From contig NW_026614317.1 in the NCBI RefSeq assembly GCF_026230105.1, forward strand, positions 21,780 through 85,779: a stretch of 64,000 nucleotides of DNA, given 5' to 3'. The notes beneath the pieces are model-generated. The model had not been told where the DNA came from. It saw only the letters and a list, made by a program, of their open reading frames with translations, and made no database searches. Positions 11,601 through 26,500 of this stretch are shown piece by piece (within the stretch, counting starts at the first letter, position 1; every line of letters begins with the position of its first letter). Both the position numbers and the translations under genes were made by a program. This stretch comes from Diorhabda sublineata. Its lineage: Eukaryota; Arthropoda; Insecta; Coleoptera; Chrysomelidae.

Positions 11601-13291
11601 CCCTCTGCCGGCCAGACGCCAAACTTGACACGAATTTACAGACACTAGCGCCCTCTGCCGGCCAGAAGCCACACTTAACACGGTTTTATAGACACTAGTG
11701 CCCTCTACCGGCCAGACGCCAAACTTGACACGAATTTACAGACACTAGCGCCACCTGCCGGCCAGAAGCCACACTTAACACGGTTTTATAGACACTAGCG
11801 CCCTCTGCCGGCCAGGCGCCAAACTTGACACGGTTTTTTTTTTTCGATGTTATTACTATTTCATACAACTTTTATATGTTACACCTCGACAAGTTCTTAT
11901 ATCCTACCGGCCAGAAGAAAAACTAAACACGGTTTTATAGACACTAGCGCCACCTGCCGGCAAGAAGACAAACTAAACACGGTTTTATAGACACTAGCGC
12001 CCTCTGCCGGCCTGAAGCCACGCTTAACACGGTTTTATACACACTAGCGCCCTCTGCCGGCCAGAAGACAAACTAAACACGGTTTTATAGACACTAGCGC
12101 CCTCTGCCGGCCAGACGCCAAACTTGACACGAATTTACAGACACTAGCGCCACCTGCCGGCCAGAAGCCACACTTAACACGGTTTTATAGACACTAGCGC
12201 CCTCTGCCGGCCAGAAGACAAACTAAACACGGTTTTATAGACACTAGCGCCCTCTGCCGGCCAGGCGCCAAACTTGACACGAATTTACAGACACTAGCGC
12301 CACCTGCCGGCCAGAAGCCACACTTAACACGGTTTTATAGACACTAGCGCCCTCTGCCGGCCAGGCGCCAAACTTGACACGAATTTACAGACACTAGCGC
12401 CCTCTGCCGGCCAGAAGCCACACTTAACACGGTTTTATAGACACTAGTGCCCTCTACCGGCCAGACGCCAAACTTGACACGAATTTACAGACACTAGCGC
12501 CACCTGCCGGCCAGAAGCCACACTTAACACGGTTTTATAGACACTAGCGCCCTCTGCCGGCCAGGCGCCAAACTTGACACGGTTTTTTTTTTTCGATGTT
12601 ATTACTATTTCATACAACTTTTATATGTTACACCTCGACAAGTTCTTATATCCTACCGGCCAGAAGAAAAACTAAACACGGTTTTATAGACACTAGCGCC
12701 ACCTGCCGGCAAGAAGACAAACTAAACACGGTTTTATAGACACTAGCGCCCTCTGCCGGCCTGAAGCCACGCTTAACACGGTTTTATACACACTAGCGCC
12801 ACCTGCCGGCCAGAAGACAAACTAAACACGGTTTTATAGACACTAGCGCCCTCTGCCAGCCAGACGCCAAACTTGACACGAATTTACAGACACTAGCGCC
12901 CTCTGCCGGCCAGAAGACAAACTAAACACGGTTTTATAGACACTAGCGCCCTCTGCCGGCCAGACGCCAAACTTGACACGAATTTACAGACACTAGCGCC
13001 ACCTGCCGGCCAGAAGCCACACTTAACACGGTTTTATAGACACTAGCGCCCTCTGCCGGCCAGACGCCAAACTTGACACGAATTTACAGACACTAGCGCC
13101 CTCTGCCGGCCAGAAGCCACACTTAACACGGTTTTATAGACACTAGTGCCCTCTACCGGCCAGACGCCAAACTTGACACGAATTTACAGACACTAGCGCC
13201 ACCTGCCGGCCAGAAGCCACACTTAACACGGTTTTATAGACACTAGCGCCCTCTGCCGGCCAGGCGCCAAACTTGACACGGTTTTTTTTTT
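8602..13291 (+). repeat. Edited cycle A* - A' - A - B - 749 - B
   Basis: Units start at 8602 (A*, CCTGCC variant at 9115), 9450 (A', 848), 10298 (A), 11146 (B), 11845 (749) and 12594 (B, 698, ending in T10). A' has normal length but a rearranged end, including a hybrid monomer tail (GAAGCCAAACTTG) near 10067 and the CACTAGTG core in an unusual place (near 10001). The 749-bp unit is a D unit missing two monomers: near 12040 the ATACACACTAGCGCC head runs directly into CCTCTGCCGG. A private C-to-T change lies at 10963. Confidence 0.88.
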
Positions 13292-16200
13292 CGATGTTAT
13301 TACTATTTCATACAACTTTTATATGTTACACCTCGACAAGTTCTTATATCCTACCGGCCAGAAGAAAAACTAAACACGGTTTTATAGACACTAGCGCCAC
13401 CTGCCGGCAAGAAGACAAACTAAACACGGTTTTATAGACACTAGCGCCCTCTGCCGGCCTGAAGCCACGCTTAACACGGTTTTATACACACTAGCGCCAC
13501 CTGCCGGCCAGAAGACAAACTAAACACGGTTTTATAGACACTAGCGCCCTCTGCCAGCCAGACGCCAAACTTGACACGAATTTACAGACACTAGCGCCCT
13601 CTGCCGGCCAGAAGACAAACTAAACACGGTTTTATAGACACTAGCGCCCTCTGCCGGCCAGACGCCAAACTTGACACGAATTTACAGACACTAGCGCCAC
13701 CTGCCGGCCAGAAGCCACACTTAACACGGTTTTATAGACACTAGCGCCCTCTGCCGGCCAGGCGCCAAACTTGCACGAATTCACAGACACTAGCGCCACC
13801 TGCCTGCCAGAAGCCACACTTAACACGGTTTTATAGACACTAGCGCCCTCTGCCGGCCAGAAGACAAACTAAACACGGTTTTATAGACACTAGCGCCCTC
13901 TGCCGGCCAGGCGCCAAACTTGACACGAATTTACAGACACTAGCGCCCTCTGCCGGCCAGAAGCCACACTTAACACGGTTTTATAGACACTAGTGCCCTC
14001 TACCGGCCAGACGCCAAACTTGACACGAATTTACAGACACTAGCGCCACCTGCCGGCCAGAAGCCACACTTAACACGGTTTTATAGACACTAGCGCCCTC
14101 TGCCGGCCAGGCGCCAAACTTGACACGGTTTTTTTTTTTCGATGTTATTACTATTTCATACAACTTTTATATGTTACACCTCGACAAGTTCTTATATCCT
14201 ACCGGCCAGAAGAAAAACTAAACACGGTTTTATAGACACTAGCGCCACCTGCCGGCAAGAAGACAAACTAAACACGGTTTTATAGACACTAGCGCCCTCT
14301 GCCGGCCTGAAGCCACGCTTAACACGGTTTTATACACACTAGCGCCACCTGCCGGCCAGAAGACAAACTAAACACGGTTTTATAGACACTAGCGCCCTCT
14401 GCCAGCCAGACGCCAAACTTGACACGAATTTACAGACACTAGCGCCCTCTGCCGGCCAGAAGACAAACTAAACACGGTTTTATAGACACTAGCGCCCTCT
14501 GCCGGCCAGACGCCAAACTTGACACGAATTTACAGACACTAGCGCCACCTGCCGGCCAGAAGCCACACTTAACACGGTTTTATAGACACTAGCGCCCTCT
14601 GCCGGCCAGACGCCAAACTTGACACGAATTTACAGACACTAGCGCCCTCTGCCGGCCAGAAGCCACACTTAACACGGTTTTATAGACACTAGTGCCCTCT
14701 ACCGGCCAGACGCCAAACTTGACACGAATTTACAGACACTAGCGCCACCTGCCGGCCAGAAGCCACACTTAACACGGTTTTATAGACACTAGCGCCCTCT
14801 GCCGGCCAGGCGCCAAACTTGACACGGTTTTTTTTTTTCGATGTTATTACTATTTCATACAACTTTTATATGTTACACCTCGACAAGTTCTTATATCCTA
14901 CCGGCCAGAAGAAAAACTAAACACGGTTTTATAGACACTAGCGCCACCTGCCGGCAAGAAGACAAACTAAACACGGTTTTATAGACACTAGCGCCCTCTG
15001 CCGGCCTGAAGCCACGCTTAACACGGTTTTATACACACTAGCGCCACCTGCCGGCCAGAAGACAAACTAAACACGGTTTTATAGACACTAGCGCCCTCTG
15101 CCAGCCAGACGCCAAACTTGACACGAATTTACAGACACTAGCGCCCTCTGCCGGCCAGAAGACAAACTAAACACGGTTTTATAGACACTAGCGCCCTCTG
15201 CCGGCCAGACGCCAAACTTGACACGAATTTACAGACACTAGCGCCACCTGCCGGCCAGAAGCCACACTTAACACGGTTTTATAGACACTAGCGCCCTCTG
15301 CCGGCCAGGCGCCAAACTTGCACGAATTCACAGACACTAGCGCCACCTGCCGGCCAGAAGCCACACTTAACACGGTTTTATAGACACTAGCGCCCTCTGC
15401 CGGCCAGAAGACAAACTAAACACGGTTTTATAGACACTAGCGCCCTCTGCCGGCCAGGCGCCAAACTTGACACGAATTTACAGACACTAGCGCCCTCTGC
15501 CGGCCAGAAGCCACACTTAACACGGTTTTATAGACACTAGTGCCCTCTACCGGCCAGACGCCAAACTTGACACGAATTTACAGACACTAGCGCCACCTGC
15601 CGGCCAGAAGCCACACTTAACACGGTTTTATAGACACTAGCGCCCTCTGCCGGCCAGGCGCCAAACTTGACACGGTTTTTTTTTTTCGATGTTATTACTA
15701 TTTCATACAACTTTTATATGTTACACCTCGACAAGTTCTTATATCCTACCGGCCAGAAGAAAAACTAAACACGGTTTTATAGACACTAGCGCCACCTGCC
15801 GGCAAGAAGACAAACTAAACACGGTTTTATAGACACTAGCGCCCTCTGCCGGCCTGAAGCCACGCTTAACACGGTTTTATACACACTAGCGCCACCTGCC
15901 GGCCAGAAGACAAACTAAACACGGTTTTATAGACACTAGCGCCCTCTGCCAGCCAGACGCCAAACTTGACACGAATTTACAGACACTAGCGCCCTCTGCC
16001 GGCCAGAAGACAAACTAAACACGGTTTTATAGACACTAGCGCCCTCTGCCGGCCAGACGCCAAACTTGACACGAATTTACAGACACTAGCGCCACCTGCC
16101 GGCCAGAAGCCACACTTAACACGGTTTTATAGACACTAGCGCCCTCTGCCGGCCAGACGCCAAACTTGACACGAATTTACAGACACTAGCGCCCTCTGCC

Positions 16201-19200
16201 GGCCAGAAGCCACACTTAACACGGTTTTATAGACACTAGTGCCCTCTACCGGCCAGACGCCAAACTTGACACGAATTTACAGACACTAGCGCCACCTGCC
16301 GGCCAGAAGCCACACTTAACACGGTTTTATAGACACTAGCGCCCTCTGCCGGCCAGGCGCCAAACTTGACACGGTTTTTTTTTTTCGATGTTATTACTAT
16401 TTCATACAACTTTTATATGTTACACCTCGACAAGTTCTTATATCCTACCGGCCAGAAGAAAAACTAAACACGGTTTTATAGACACTAGCGCCACCTGCCG
16501 GCAAGAAGACAAACTAAACACGGTTTTATAGACACTAGCGCCCTCTGCCGGCCTGAAGCCACGCTTAACACGGTTTTATACACACTAGCGCCACCTGCCG
16601 GCCAGAAGACAAACTAAACACGGTTTTATAGACACTAGCGCCCTCTGCCAGCCAGACGCCAAACTTGACACGAATTTACAGACACTAGCGCCCTCTGCCG
16701 GCCAGAAGACAAACTAAACACGGTTTTATAGACACTAGCGCCCTCTGCCGGCCAGACGCCAAACTTGACACGAATTTACAGACACTAGCGCCACCTGCCG
16801 GCCAGAAGCCACACTTAACACGGTTTTATAGACACTAGCGCCCTCTGCCGGCCAGGCGCCAAACTTGCACGAATTCACAGACACTAGCGCCACCTGCCGG
16901 CCAGAAGCCACACTTAACACGGTTTTATAGACACTAGCGCCCTCTGCCGGCCAGAAGACAAACTAAACACGGTTTTATAGACACTAGCGCCCTCTGCCGG
17001 CCAGGCGCCAAACTTGACACGAATTTACAGACACTAGCGCCCTCTGCCGGCCAGAAGCCACACTTAACACGGTTTTATAGACACTAGTGCCCTCTACCGG
17101 CCAGACGCCAAACTTGACACGAATTTACAGACACTAGCGCCACCTGCCGGCCAGAAGCCACACTTAACACGGTTTTATAGACACTAGCGCCCTCTGCCGG
17201 CCAGGCGCCAAACTTGACACGGTTTTTTTTTTTCGATGTTATTACTATTTCATACAACTTTTATATGTTACACCTCGACAAGTTCTTATATCCTACCGGC
17301 CAGAAGAAAAACTAAACACGGTTTTATAGACACTAGCGCCACCTGCCGGCAAGAAGACAAACTAAACACGGTTTTATAGACACTAGCGCCCTCTGCCGGC
17401 CTGAAGCCACGCTTAACACGGTTTTATACACACTAGCGCCACCTGCCGGCCAGAAGACAAACTAAACACGGTTTTATAGACACTAGCGCCCTCTGCCAGC
17501 CAGACGCCAAACTTGACACGAATTTACAGACACTAGCGCCCTCTGCCGGCCAGAAGACAAACTAAACACGGTTTTATAGACACTAGCGCCCTCTGCCGGC
17601 CAGACGCCAAACTTGACACGAATTTACAGACACTAGCGCCACCTGCCGGCCAGAAGCCACACTTAACACGGTTTTATAGACACTAGCGCCCTCTGCCGGC
17701 CAGGCGCCAAACTTGCACGAATTCACAGACACTAGCGCCACCTGCCGGCCAGAAGCCACACTTAACACGGTTTTATAGACACTAGCGCCCTCTGCCGGCC
17801 AGAAGACAAACTAAACACGGTTTTATAGACACTAGCGCCACCTGCCGGCCAGAAGCCACACTTAACACGGTTTTATAGACACTAGCGCCCTCTGCCGGCC
17901 AGGCGCCAAACTTGACACGGTTTTTTTTTTTCGATGTTATTACTATTTCATACAACTTTTATATGTTACACCTCGACAAGTTCTTATATCCTACCGGCCA
18001 GAAGAAAAACTAAACACGGTTTTATAGACACTAGCGCCACCTGCCGGCAAGAAGACAAACTAAACACGGTTTTATAGACACTAGCGCCCTCTGCCGGCCT
18101 GAAGCCACGCTTAACACGGTTTTATACACACTAGCGCCACCTGCCGGCCAGAAGACAAACTAAACACGGTTTTATAGACACTAGCGCCCTCTGCCAGCCA
18201 GACGCCAAACTTGACACGAATTTACAGACACTAGCGCCCTCTGCCGGCCAGAAGACAAACTAAACACGGTTTTATAGACACTAGCGCCCTCTGCCGGCCA
18301 GACGCCAAACTTGACACGAATTTACAGACACTAGCGCCACCTGCCGGCCAGAAGCCACACTTAACACGGTTTTATAGACACTAGCGCCCTCTGCCGGCCA
18401 GAAGACAAACTAAACACGGTTTTATAGACACTAGCGCCCTCTGCCGGCCAGGCGCCAAACTTGACACGAATTTACAGACACTAGCGCCACCTGCCGGCCA
18501 GAAGCCACACTTAACACGGTTTTATAGACACTAGCGCCCTCTGCCGGCCAGGCGCCAAACTTGACACGAATTTACAGACACTAGCGCCCTCTGCCGGCCA
18601 GAAGCCACACTTAACACGGTTTTATAGACACTAGTGCCCTCTACCGGCCAGACGCCAAACTTGACACGAATTTACAGACACTAGCGCCACCTGCCGGCCA
18701 GAAGCCACACTTAACACGGTTTTATAGACACTAGCGCCCTCTGCCGGCCAGGCGCCAAACTTGACACGGTTTTTTTTTTTCGATGTTATTACTATTTCAT
18801 ACAACTTTTATATGTTACACCTCGACAAGTTCTTATATCCTACCGGCCAGAAGAAAAACTAAACACGGTTTTATAGACACTAGCGCCACCTGCCGGCAAG
18901 AAGACAAACTAAACACGGTTTTATAGACACTAGCGCCCTCTGCCGGCCTGAAGCCACGCTTAACACGGTTTTATACACACTAGCGCCACCTGCCGGCCAG
19001 AAGACAAACTAAACACGGTTTTATAGACACTAGCGCCCTCTGCCAGCCAGACGCCAAACTTGACACGAATTTACAGACACTAGCGCCCTCTGCCGGCCAG
19101 AAGACAAACTAAACACGGTTTTATAGACACTAGCGCCCTCTGCCGGCCAGACGCCAAACTTGACACGAATTTACAGACACTAGCGCCACCTGCCGGCCAG

Positions 19201-19477
19201 AAGCCACACTTAACACGGTTTTATAGACACTAGCGCCCTCTGCCGGCCAGACGCCAAACTTGACACGAATTTACAGACACTAGCGCCCTCTGCCGGCCAG
19301 AAGCCACACTTAACACGGTTTTATAGACACTAGTGCCCTCTACCGGCCAGACGCCAAACTTGACACGAATTTACAGACACTAGCGCCACCTGCCGGCCAG
19401 AAGCCACACTTAACACGGTTTTATAGACACTAGCGCCCTCTGCCGGCCAGGCGCCAAACTTGACACGGTTTTTTTTT
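13292..19477 (+). repeat. Complete 6.19-kb cycle A* B A B A C D B (copy 1)
   Basis: Units start at 13292 (A*, CCTGCC at 13805), 14140 (B), 14839 (A), 15687 (B), 16386 (A), 17234 (C), 17932 (D) and 18781 (B). The total is 6,186 bp, one less than the other complete copy because the closing T-tract has 9 T, the only T9 in the window. Confidence 0.9.
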
Positions 19478-22400
19478 CGATGTTATTACTATTTCATACA
19501 ACTTTTATATGTTACACCTCGACAAGTTCTTATATCCTACCGGCCAGAAGAAAAACTAAACACGGTTTTATAGACACTAGCGCCACCTGCCGGCAAGAAG
19601 ACAAACTAAACACGGTTTTATAGACACTAGCGCCCTCTGCCGGCCTGAAGCCACGCTTAACACGGTTTTATACACACTAGCGCCACCTGCCGGCCAGAAG
19701 ACAAACTAAACACGGTTTTATAGACACTAGCGCCCTCTGCCAGCCAGACGCCAAACTTGACACGAATTTACAGACACTAGCGCCCTCTGCCGGCCAGAAG
19801 ACAAACTAAACACGGTTTTATAGACACTAGCGCCCTCTGCCGGCAAGAAGACAAACTAAACACGGTTTTATAGACACTAGCGCCCTCTGCCGGCCTGAAG
19901 CCACGCTTAACACGGTTTTATACACACTAGCGCCACCTGCCGGCCAGAAGACAAACTAAACACGGTTTTATAGACACTAGCGCCCTCTGCCAGCCAGACG
20001 CCAAACTTGACACGAATTTACAGACACTAGCGCCCTCTGCCGGCCAGAAGACAAACTAAACACGGTTTTATAGACACTAGCGCCCTCTGCCGGCCAGACG
20101 CCAAACTTGACACGAATTTACAGACACTAGCGCCACCTGCCGGCCAGAAGCCACACTTAACACGGTTTTATAGACACTAGCGCCCTCTGCCGGCCAGGCG
20201 CCAAACTTGCACGAATTCACAGACACTAGCGCCACCTGCCGGCCAGAAGCCACACTTAACACGGTTTTATAGACACTAGCGCCCTCTGCCGGCCAGAAGA
20301 CAAACTAAACACGGTTTTATAGACACTAGCGCCCTCTGCCGGCCAGGCGCCAAACTTGACACGAATTTACAGACACTAGCGCCCTCTGCCGGCCAGAAGC
20401 CACACTTAACACGGTTTTATAGACACTAGTGCCCTCTACCGGCCAGACGCCAAACTTGACACGAATTTACAGACACTAGCGCCACCTGCCGGCCAGAAGC
20501 CACACTTAACACGGTTTTATAGACACTAGCGCCCTCTGCCGGCCAGGCGCCAAACTTGACACGGTTTTTTTTTTTCGATGTTATTACTATTTCATACAAC
20601 TTTTATATGTTACACCTCGACAAGTTCTTATATCCTACCGGCCAGAAGAAAAACTAAACACGGTTTTATAGACACTAGCGCCACCTGCCGGCAAGAAGAC
20701 AAACTAAACACGGTTTTATAGACACTAGCGCCCTCTGCCGGCCTGAAGCCACGCTTAACACGGTTTTATACACACTAGCGCCACCTGCCGGCCAGAAGAC
20801 AAACTAAACACGGTTTTATAGACACTAGCGCCCTCTGCCAGCCAGACGCCAAACTTGACACGAATTTACAGACACTAGCGCCCTCTGCCGGCCAGAAGAC
20901 AAACTAAACACGGTTTTATAGACACTAGCGCCCTCTGCCGGCCAGACGCCAAACTTGACACGAATTTACAGACACTAGCGCCACCTGCCGGCCAGAAGCC
21001 ACACTTAACACGGTTTTATAGACACTAGCGCCCTCTGCCGGCCAGACGCCAAACTTGACACGAATTTACAGACACTAGCGCCCTCTGCCGGCCAGAAGCC
21101 ACACTTAACACGGTTTTATAGACACTAGTGCCCTCTACCGGCCAGACGCCAAACTTGACACGAATTTACAGACACTAGCGCCACCTGCCGGCCAGAAGCC
21201 ACACTTAACACGGTTTTATAGACACTAGCGCCCTCTGCCGGCCAGGCGCCAAACTTGACACGGTTTTTTTTTTTCGATGTTATTACTATTTCATACAACT
21301 TTTATATGTTACACCTCGACAAGTTCTTATATCCTACCGGCCAGAAGAAAAACTAAACACGGTTTTATAGACACTAGCGCCACCTGCCGGCAAGAAGACA
21401 AACTAAACACGGTTTTATAGACACTAGCGCCCTCTGCCGGCCTGAAGCCACGCTTAACACGGTTTTATACACACTAGCGCCACCTGCCGGCCAGAAGACA
21501 AACTAAACACGGTTTTATAGACACTAGCGCCCTCTGCCAGCCAGACGCCAAACTTGACACGAATTTACAGACACTAGCGCCCTCTGCCGGCCAGAAGACA
21601 AACTAAACACGGTTTTATAGACACTAGCGCCCTCTGCCGGCCAGACGCCAAACTTGACACGAATTTACAGACACTAGCGCCACCTGCCGGCCAGAAGCCA
21701 CACTTAACACGGTTTTATAGACACTAGCGCCCTCTGCCGGCCAGGCGCCAAACTTGCACGAATTCACAGACACTAGCGCCACCTGCCGGCCAGAAGCCAC
21801 ACTTAACACGGTTTTATAGACACTAGCGCCCTCTGCCGGCCAGAAGACAAACTAAACACGGTTTTATAGACACTAGCGCCACCTGCCGGCCAGAAGCCAC
21901 ACTTAACACGGTTTTATAGACACTAGCGCCCTCTGCCGGCCAGGCGCCAAACTTGACACGGTTTTTTTTTTTCGATGTTATTACTATTTCATACAACTTT
22001 TATATGTTACACCTCGACAAGTTCTTATATCCTACCGGCCAGAAGAAAAACTAAACACGGTTTTATAGACACTAGCGCCACCTGCCGGCAAGAAGACAAA
22101 CTAAACACGGTTTTATAGACACTAGCGCCCTCTGCCGGCCTGAAGCCACGCTTAACACGGTTTTATACACACTAGCGCCACCTGCCGGCCAGAAGACAAA
22201 CTAAACACGGTTTTATAGACACTAGCGCCCTCTGCCAGCCAGACGCCAAACTTGACACGAATTTACAGACACTAGCGCCCTCTGCCGGCCAGAAGACAAA
22301 CTAAACACGGTTTTATAGACACTAGCGCCCTCTGCCGGCCAGACGCCAAACTTGACACGAATTTACAGACACTAGCGCCACCTGCCGGCCAGAAGCCACA

Positions 22401-23519
22401 CTTAACACGGTTTTATAGACACTAGCGCCCTCTGCCGGCCAGAAGACAAACTAAACACGGTTTTATAGACACTAGCGCCCTCTGCCGGCCAGGCGCCAAA
22501 CTTGACACGAATTTACAGACACTAGCGCCACCTGCCGGCCAGAAGCCACACTTAACACGGTTTTATAGACACTAGCGCCCTCTGCCGGCCAGGCGCCAAA
22601 CTTGACACGAATTTACAGACACTAGCGCCCTCTGCCGGCCAGAAGCCACACTTAACACGGTTTTATAGACACTAGTGCCCTCTACCGGCCAGACGCCAAA
22701 CTTGACACGAATTTACAGACACTAGCGCCACCTGCCGGCCAGAAGCCACACTTAACACGGTTTTATAGACACTAGCGCCCTCTGCCGGCCAGGCGCCAAA
22801 CTTGACACGGTTTTTTTTTTTCGATGTTATTACTATTTCATACAACTTTTATATGTTACACCTCGACAAGTTCTTATATCCTACCGGCCAGAAGAAAAAC
22901 TAAACACGGTTTTATAGACACTAGCGCCACCTGCCGGCAAGAAGACAAACTAAACACGGTTTTATAGACACTAGCGCCCTCTGCCGGCCTGAAGCCACGC
23001 TTAACACGGTTTTATACACACTAGCGCCACCTGCCGGCCAGAAGACAAACTAAACACGGTTTTATAGACACTAGCGCCCTCTGCCAGCCAGACGCCAAAC
23101 TTGACACGAATTTACAGACACTAGCGCCCTCTGCCGGCCAGAAGACAAACTAAACACGGTTTTATAGACACTAGCGCCCTCTGCCGGCCAGACGCCAAAC
23201 TTGACACGAATTTACAGACACTAGCGCCACCTGCCGGCCAGAAGCCACACTTAACACGGTTTTATAGACACTAGCGCCCTCTGCCGGCCAGACGCCAAAC
23301 TTGACACGAATTTACAGACACTAGCGCCCTCTGCCGGCCAGAAGCCACACTTAACACGGTTTTATAGACACTAGTGCCCTCTACCGGCCAGACGCCAAAC
23401 TTGACACGAATTTACAGACACTAGCGCCACCTGCCGGCCAGAAGCCACACTTAACACGGTTTTATAGACACTAGCGCCCTCTGCCGGCCAGGCGCCAAAC
23501 TTGACACGGTTTTTTTTTT
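19478..23519 (+). repeat. Block with 1,098-bp unit, then B - C - D - B
   Basis: Units start at 19478 (1,098), 20576 (B), 21275 (C), 21973 (D) and 22822 (B, ending in T10). The first is an A unit in which five monomers are directly duplicated: the CGGCAAGAAG monomer at 19591 recurs exactly 250 bp later at 19841, followed by the same CCTGAAGCC, ATACACAC and CCAGCC variants. C follows B directly, whereas in the complete cycle C follows A, so an A unit is missing. Confidence 0.88.
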
Positions 23520-26500
23520 CGATGTTATTACTATTTCATACAACTTTTATATGTTACACCTCGACAAGTTCTTATATCCTACCGGCCAGAAGAAAAACTA
23601 AACACGGTTTTATAGACACTAGCGCCACCTGCCGGCAAGAAGACAAACTAAACACGGTTTTATAGACACTAGCGCCCTCTGCCGGCCTGAAGCCACGCTT
23701 AACACGGTTTTATACACACTAGCGCCACCTGCCGGCCAGAAGACAAACTAAACACGGTTTTATAGACACTAGCGCCCTCTGCCAGCCAGACGCCAAACTT
23801 GACACGAATTTACAGACACTAGCGCCCTCTGCCGGCCAGAAGACAAACTAAACACGGTTTTATAGACACTAGCGCCCTCTGCCGGCCAGACGCCAAACTT
23901 GACACGAATTTACAGACACTAGCGCCACCTGCCGGCCAGAAGCCACACTTAACACGGTTTTATAGACACTAGCGCCCTCTGCCGGCCAGGCGCCAAACTT
24001 GCACGAATTCACAGACACTAGCGCCACCTGCCTGCCAGAAGCCACACTTAACACGGTTTTATAGACACTAGCGCCCTCTGCCGGCCAGAAGACAAACTAA
24101 ACACGGTTTTATAGACACTAGCGCCCTCTGCCGGCCAGGCGCCAAACTTGACACGAATTTACAGACACTAGCGCCCTCTGCCGGCCAGAAGCCACACTTA
24201 ACACGGTTTTATAGACACTAGTGCCCTCTACCGGCCAGACGCCAAACTTGACACGAATTTACAGACACTAGCGCCACCTGCCGGCCAGAAGCCACACTTA
24301 ACACGGTTTTATAGACACTAGCGCCCTCTGCCGGCCAGGCGCCAAACTTGACACGGTTTTTTTTTTTCGATGTTATTACTATTTCATACAACTTTTATAT
24401 GTTACACCTCGACAAGTTCTTATATCCTACCGGCCAGAAGAAAAACTAAACACGGTTTTATAGACACTAGCGCCACCTGCCGGCAAGAAGACAAACTAAA
24501 CACGGTTTTATAGACACTAGCGCCCTCTGCCGGCCTGAAGCCACGCTTAACACGGTTTTATACACACTAGCGCCACCTGCCGGCCAGAAGACAAACTAAA
24601 CACGGTTTTATAGACACTAGCGCCCTCTGCCAGCCAGACGCCAAACTTGACACGAATTTACAGACACTAGCGCCCTCTGCCGGCCAGAAGACAAACTAAA
24701 CACGGTTTTATAGACACTAGCGCCCTCTGCCGGCCAGACGCCAAACTTGACACGAATTTACAGACACTAGCGCCACCTGCCGGCCAGAAGCCACACTTAA
24801 CACGGTTTTATAGACACTAGCGCCCTCTGCCGGCCAGACGCCAAACTTGACACGAATTTACAGACACTAGCGCCCTCTGCCGGCCAGAAGCCACACTTAA
24901 CACGGTTTTATAGACACTAGTGCCCTCTACCGGCCAGACGCCAAACTTGACACGAATTTACAGACACTAGCGCCACCTGCCGGCCAGAAGCCACACTTAA
25001 CACGGTTTTATAGACACTAGCGCCCTCTGCCGGCCAGGCGCCAAACTTGACACGGTTTTTTTTTTTCGATGTTATTACTATTTCATACAACTTTTATATG
25101 TTACACCTCGACAAGTTCTTATATCCTACCGGCCAGAAGAAAAACTAAACACGGTTTTATAGACACTAGCGCCACCTGCCGGCAAGAAGACAAACTAAAC
25201 ACGGTTTTATAGACACTAGCGCCCTCTGCCGGCCTGAAGCCACGCTTAACACGGTTTTATACACACTAGCGCCACCTGCCGGCCAGAAGACAAACTAAAC
25301 ACGGTTTTATAGACACTAGCGCCCTCTGCCAGCCAGACGCCAAACTTGACACGAATTTACAGACACTAGCGCCCTCTGCCGGCCAGAAGACAAACTAAAC
25401 ACGGTTTTATAGACACTAGCGCCCTCTGCCGGCCAGACGCCAAACTTGACACGAATTTACAGACACTAGCGCCACCTGCCGGCCAGAAGCCACACTTAAC
25501 ACGGTTTTATAGACACTAGCGCCCTCTGCCGGCCAGGCGCCAAACTTGCACGAATTCACAGACACTAGCGCCACCTGCCGGCCAGAAGCCACACTTAACA
25601 CGGTTTTATAGACACTAGCGCCCTCTGCCGGCCAGAAGACAAACTAAACACGGTTTTATAGACACTAGCGCCCTCTGCCGGCCAGGCGCCAAACTTGACA
25701 CGAATTTACAGACACTAGCGCCCTCTGCCGGCCAGAAGCCACACTTAACACGGTTTTATAGACACTAGTGCCCTCTACCGGCCAGACGCCAAACTTGACA
25801 CGAATTTACAGACACTAGCGCCACCTGCCGGCCAGAAGCCACACTTAACACGGTTTTATAGACACTAGCGCCCTCTGCCGGCCAGGCGCCAAACTTGACA
25901 CGGTTTTTTTTTTTCGATGTTATTACTATTTCATACAACTTTTATATGTTACACCTCGACAAGTTCTTATATCCTACCGGCCAGAAGAAAAACTAAACAC
26001 GGTTTTATAGACACTAGCGCCACCTGCCGGCAAGAAGACAAACTAAACACGGTTTTATAGACACTAGCGCCCTCTGCCGGCCTGAAGCCACGCTTAACAC
26101 GGTTTTATACACACTAGCGCCACCTGCCGGCCAGAAGACAAACTAAACACGGTTTTATAGACACTAGCGCCCTCTGCCAGCCAGACGCCAAACTTGACAC
26201 GAATTTACAGACACTAGCGCCCTCTGCCGGCCAGAAGACAAACTAAACACGGTTTTATAGACACTAGCGCCCTCTGCCGGCCAGACGCCAAACTTGACAC
26301 GAATTTACAGACACTAGCGCCACCTGCCGGCCAGAAGCCACACTTAACACGGTTTTATAGACACTAGCGCCCTCTGCCGGCCAGACGCCAAACTTGACAC
26401 GAATTTACAGACACTAGCGCCCTCTGCCGGCCAGAAGCCACACTTAACACGGTTTTATAGACACTAGTGCCCTCTACCGGCCAGACGCCAAACTTGACAC

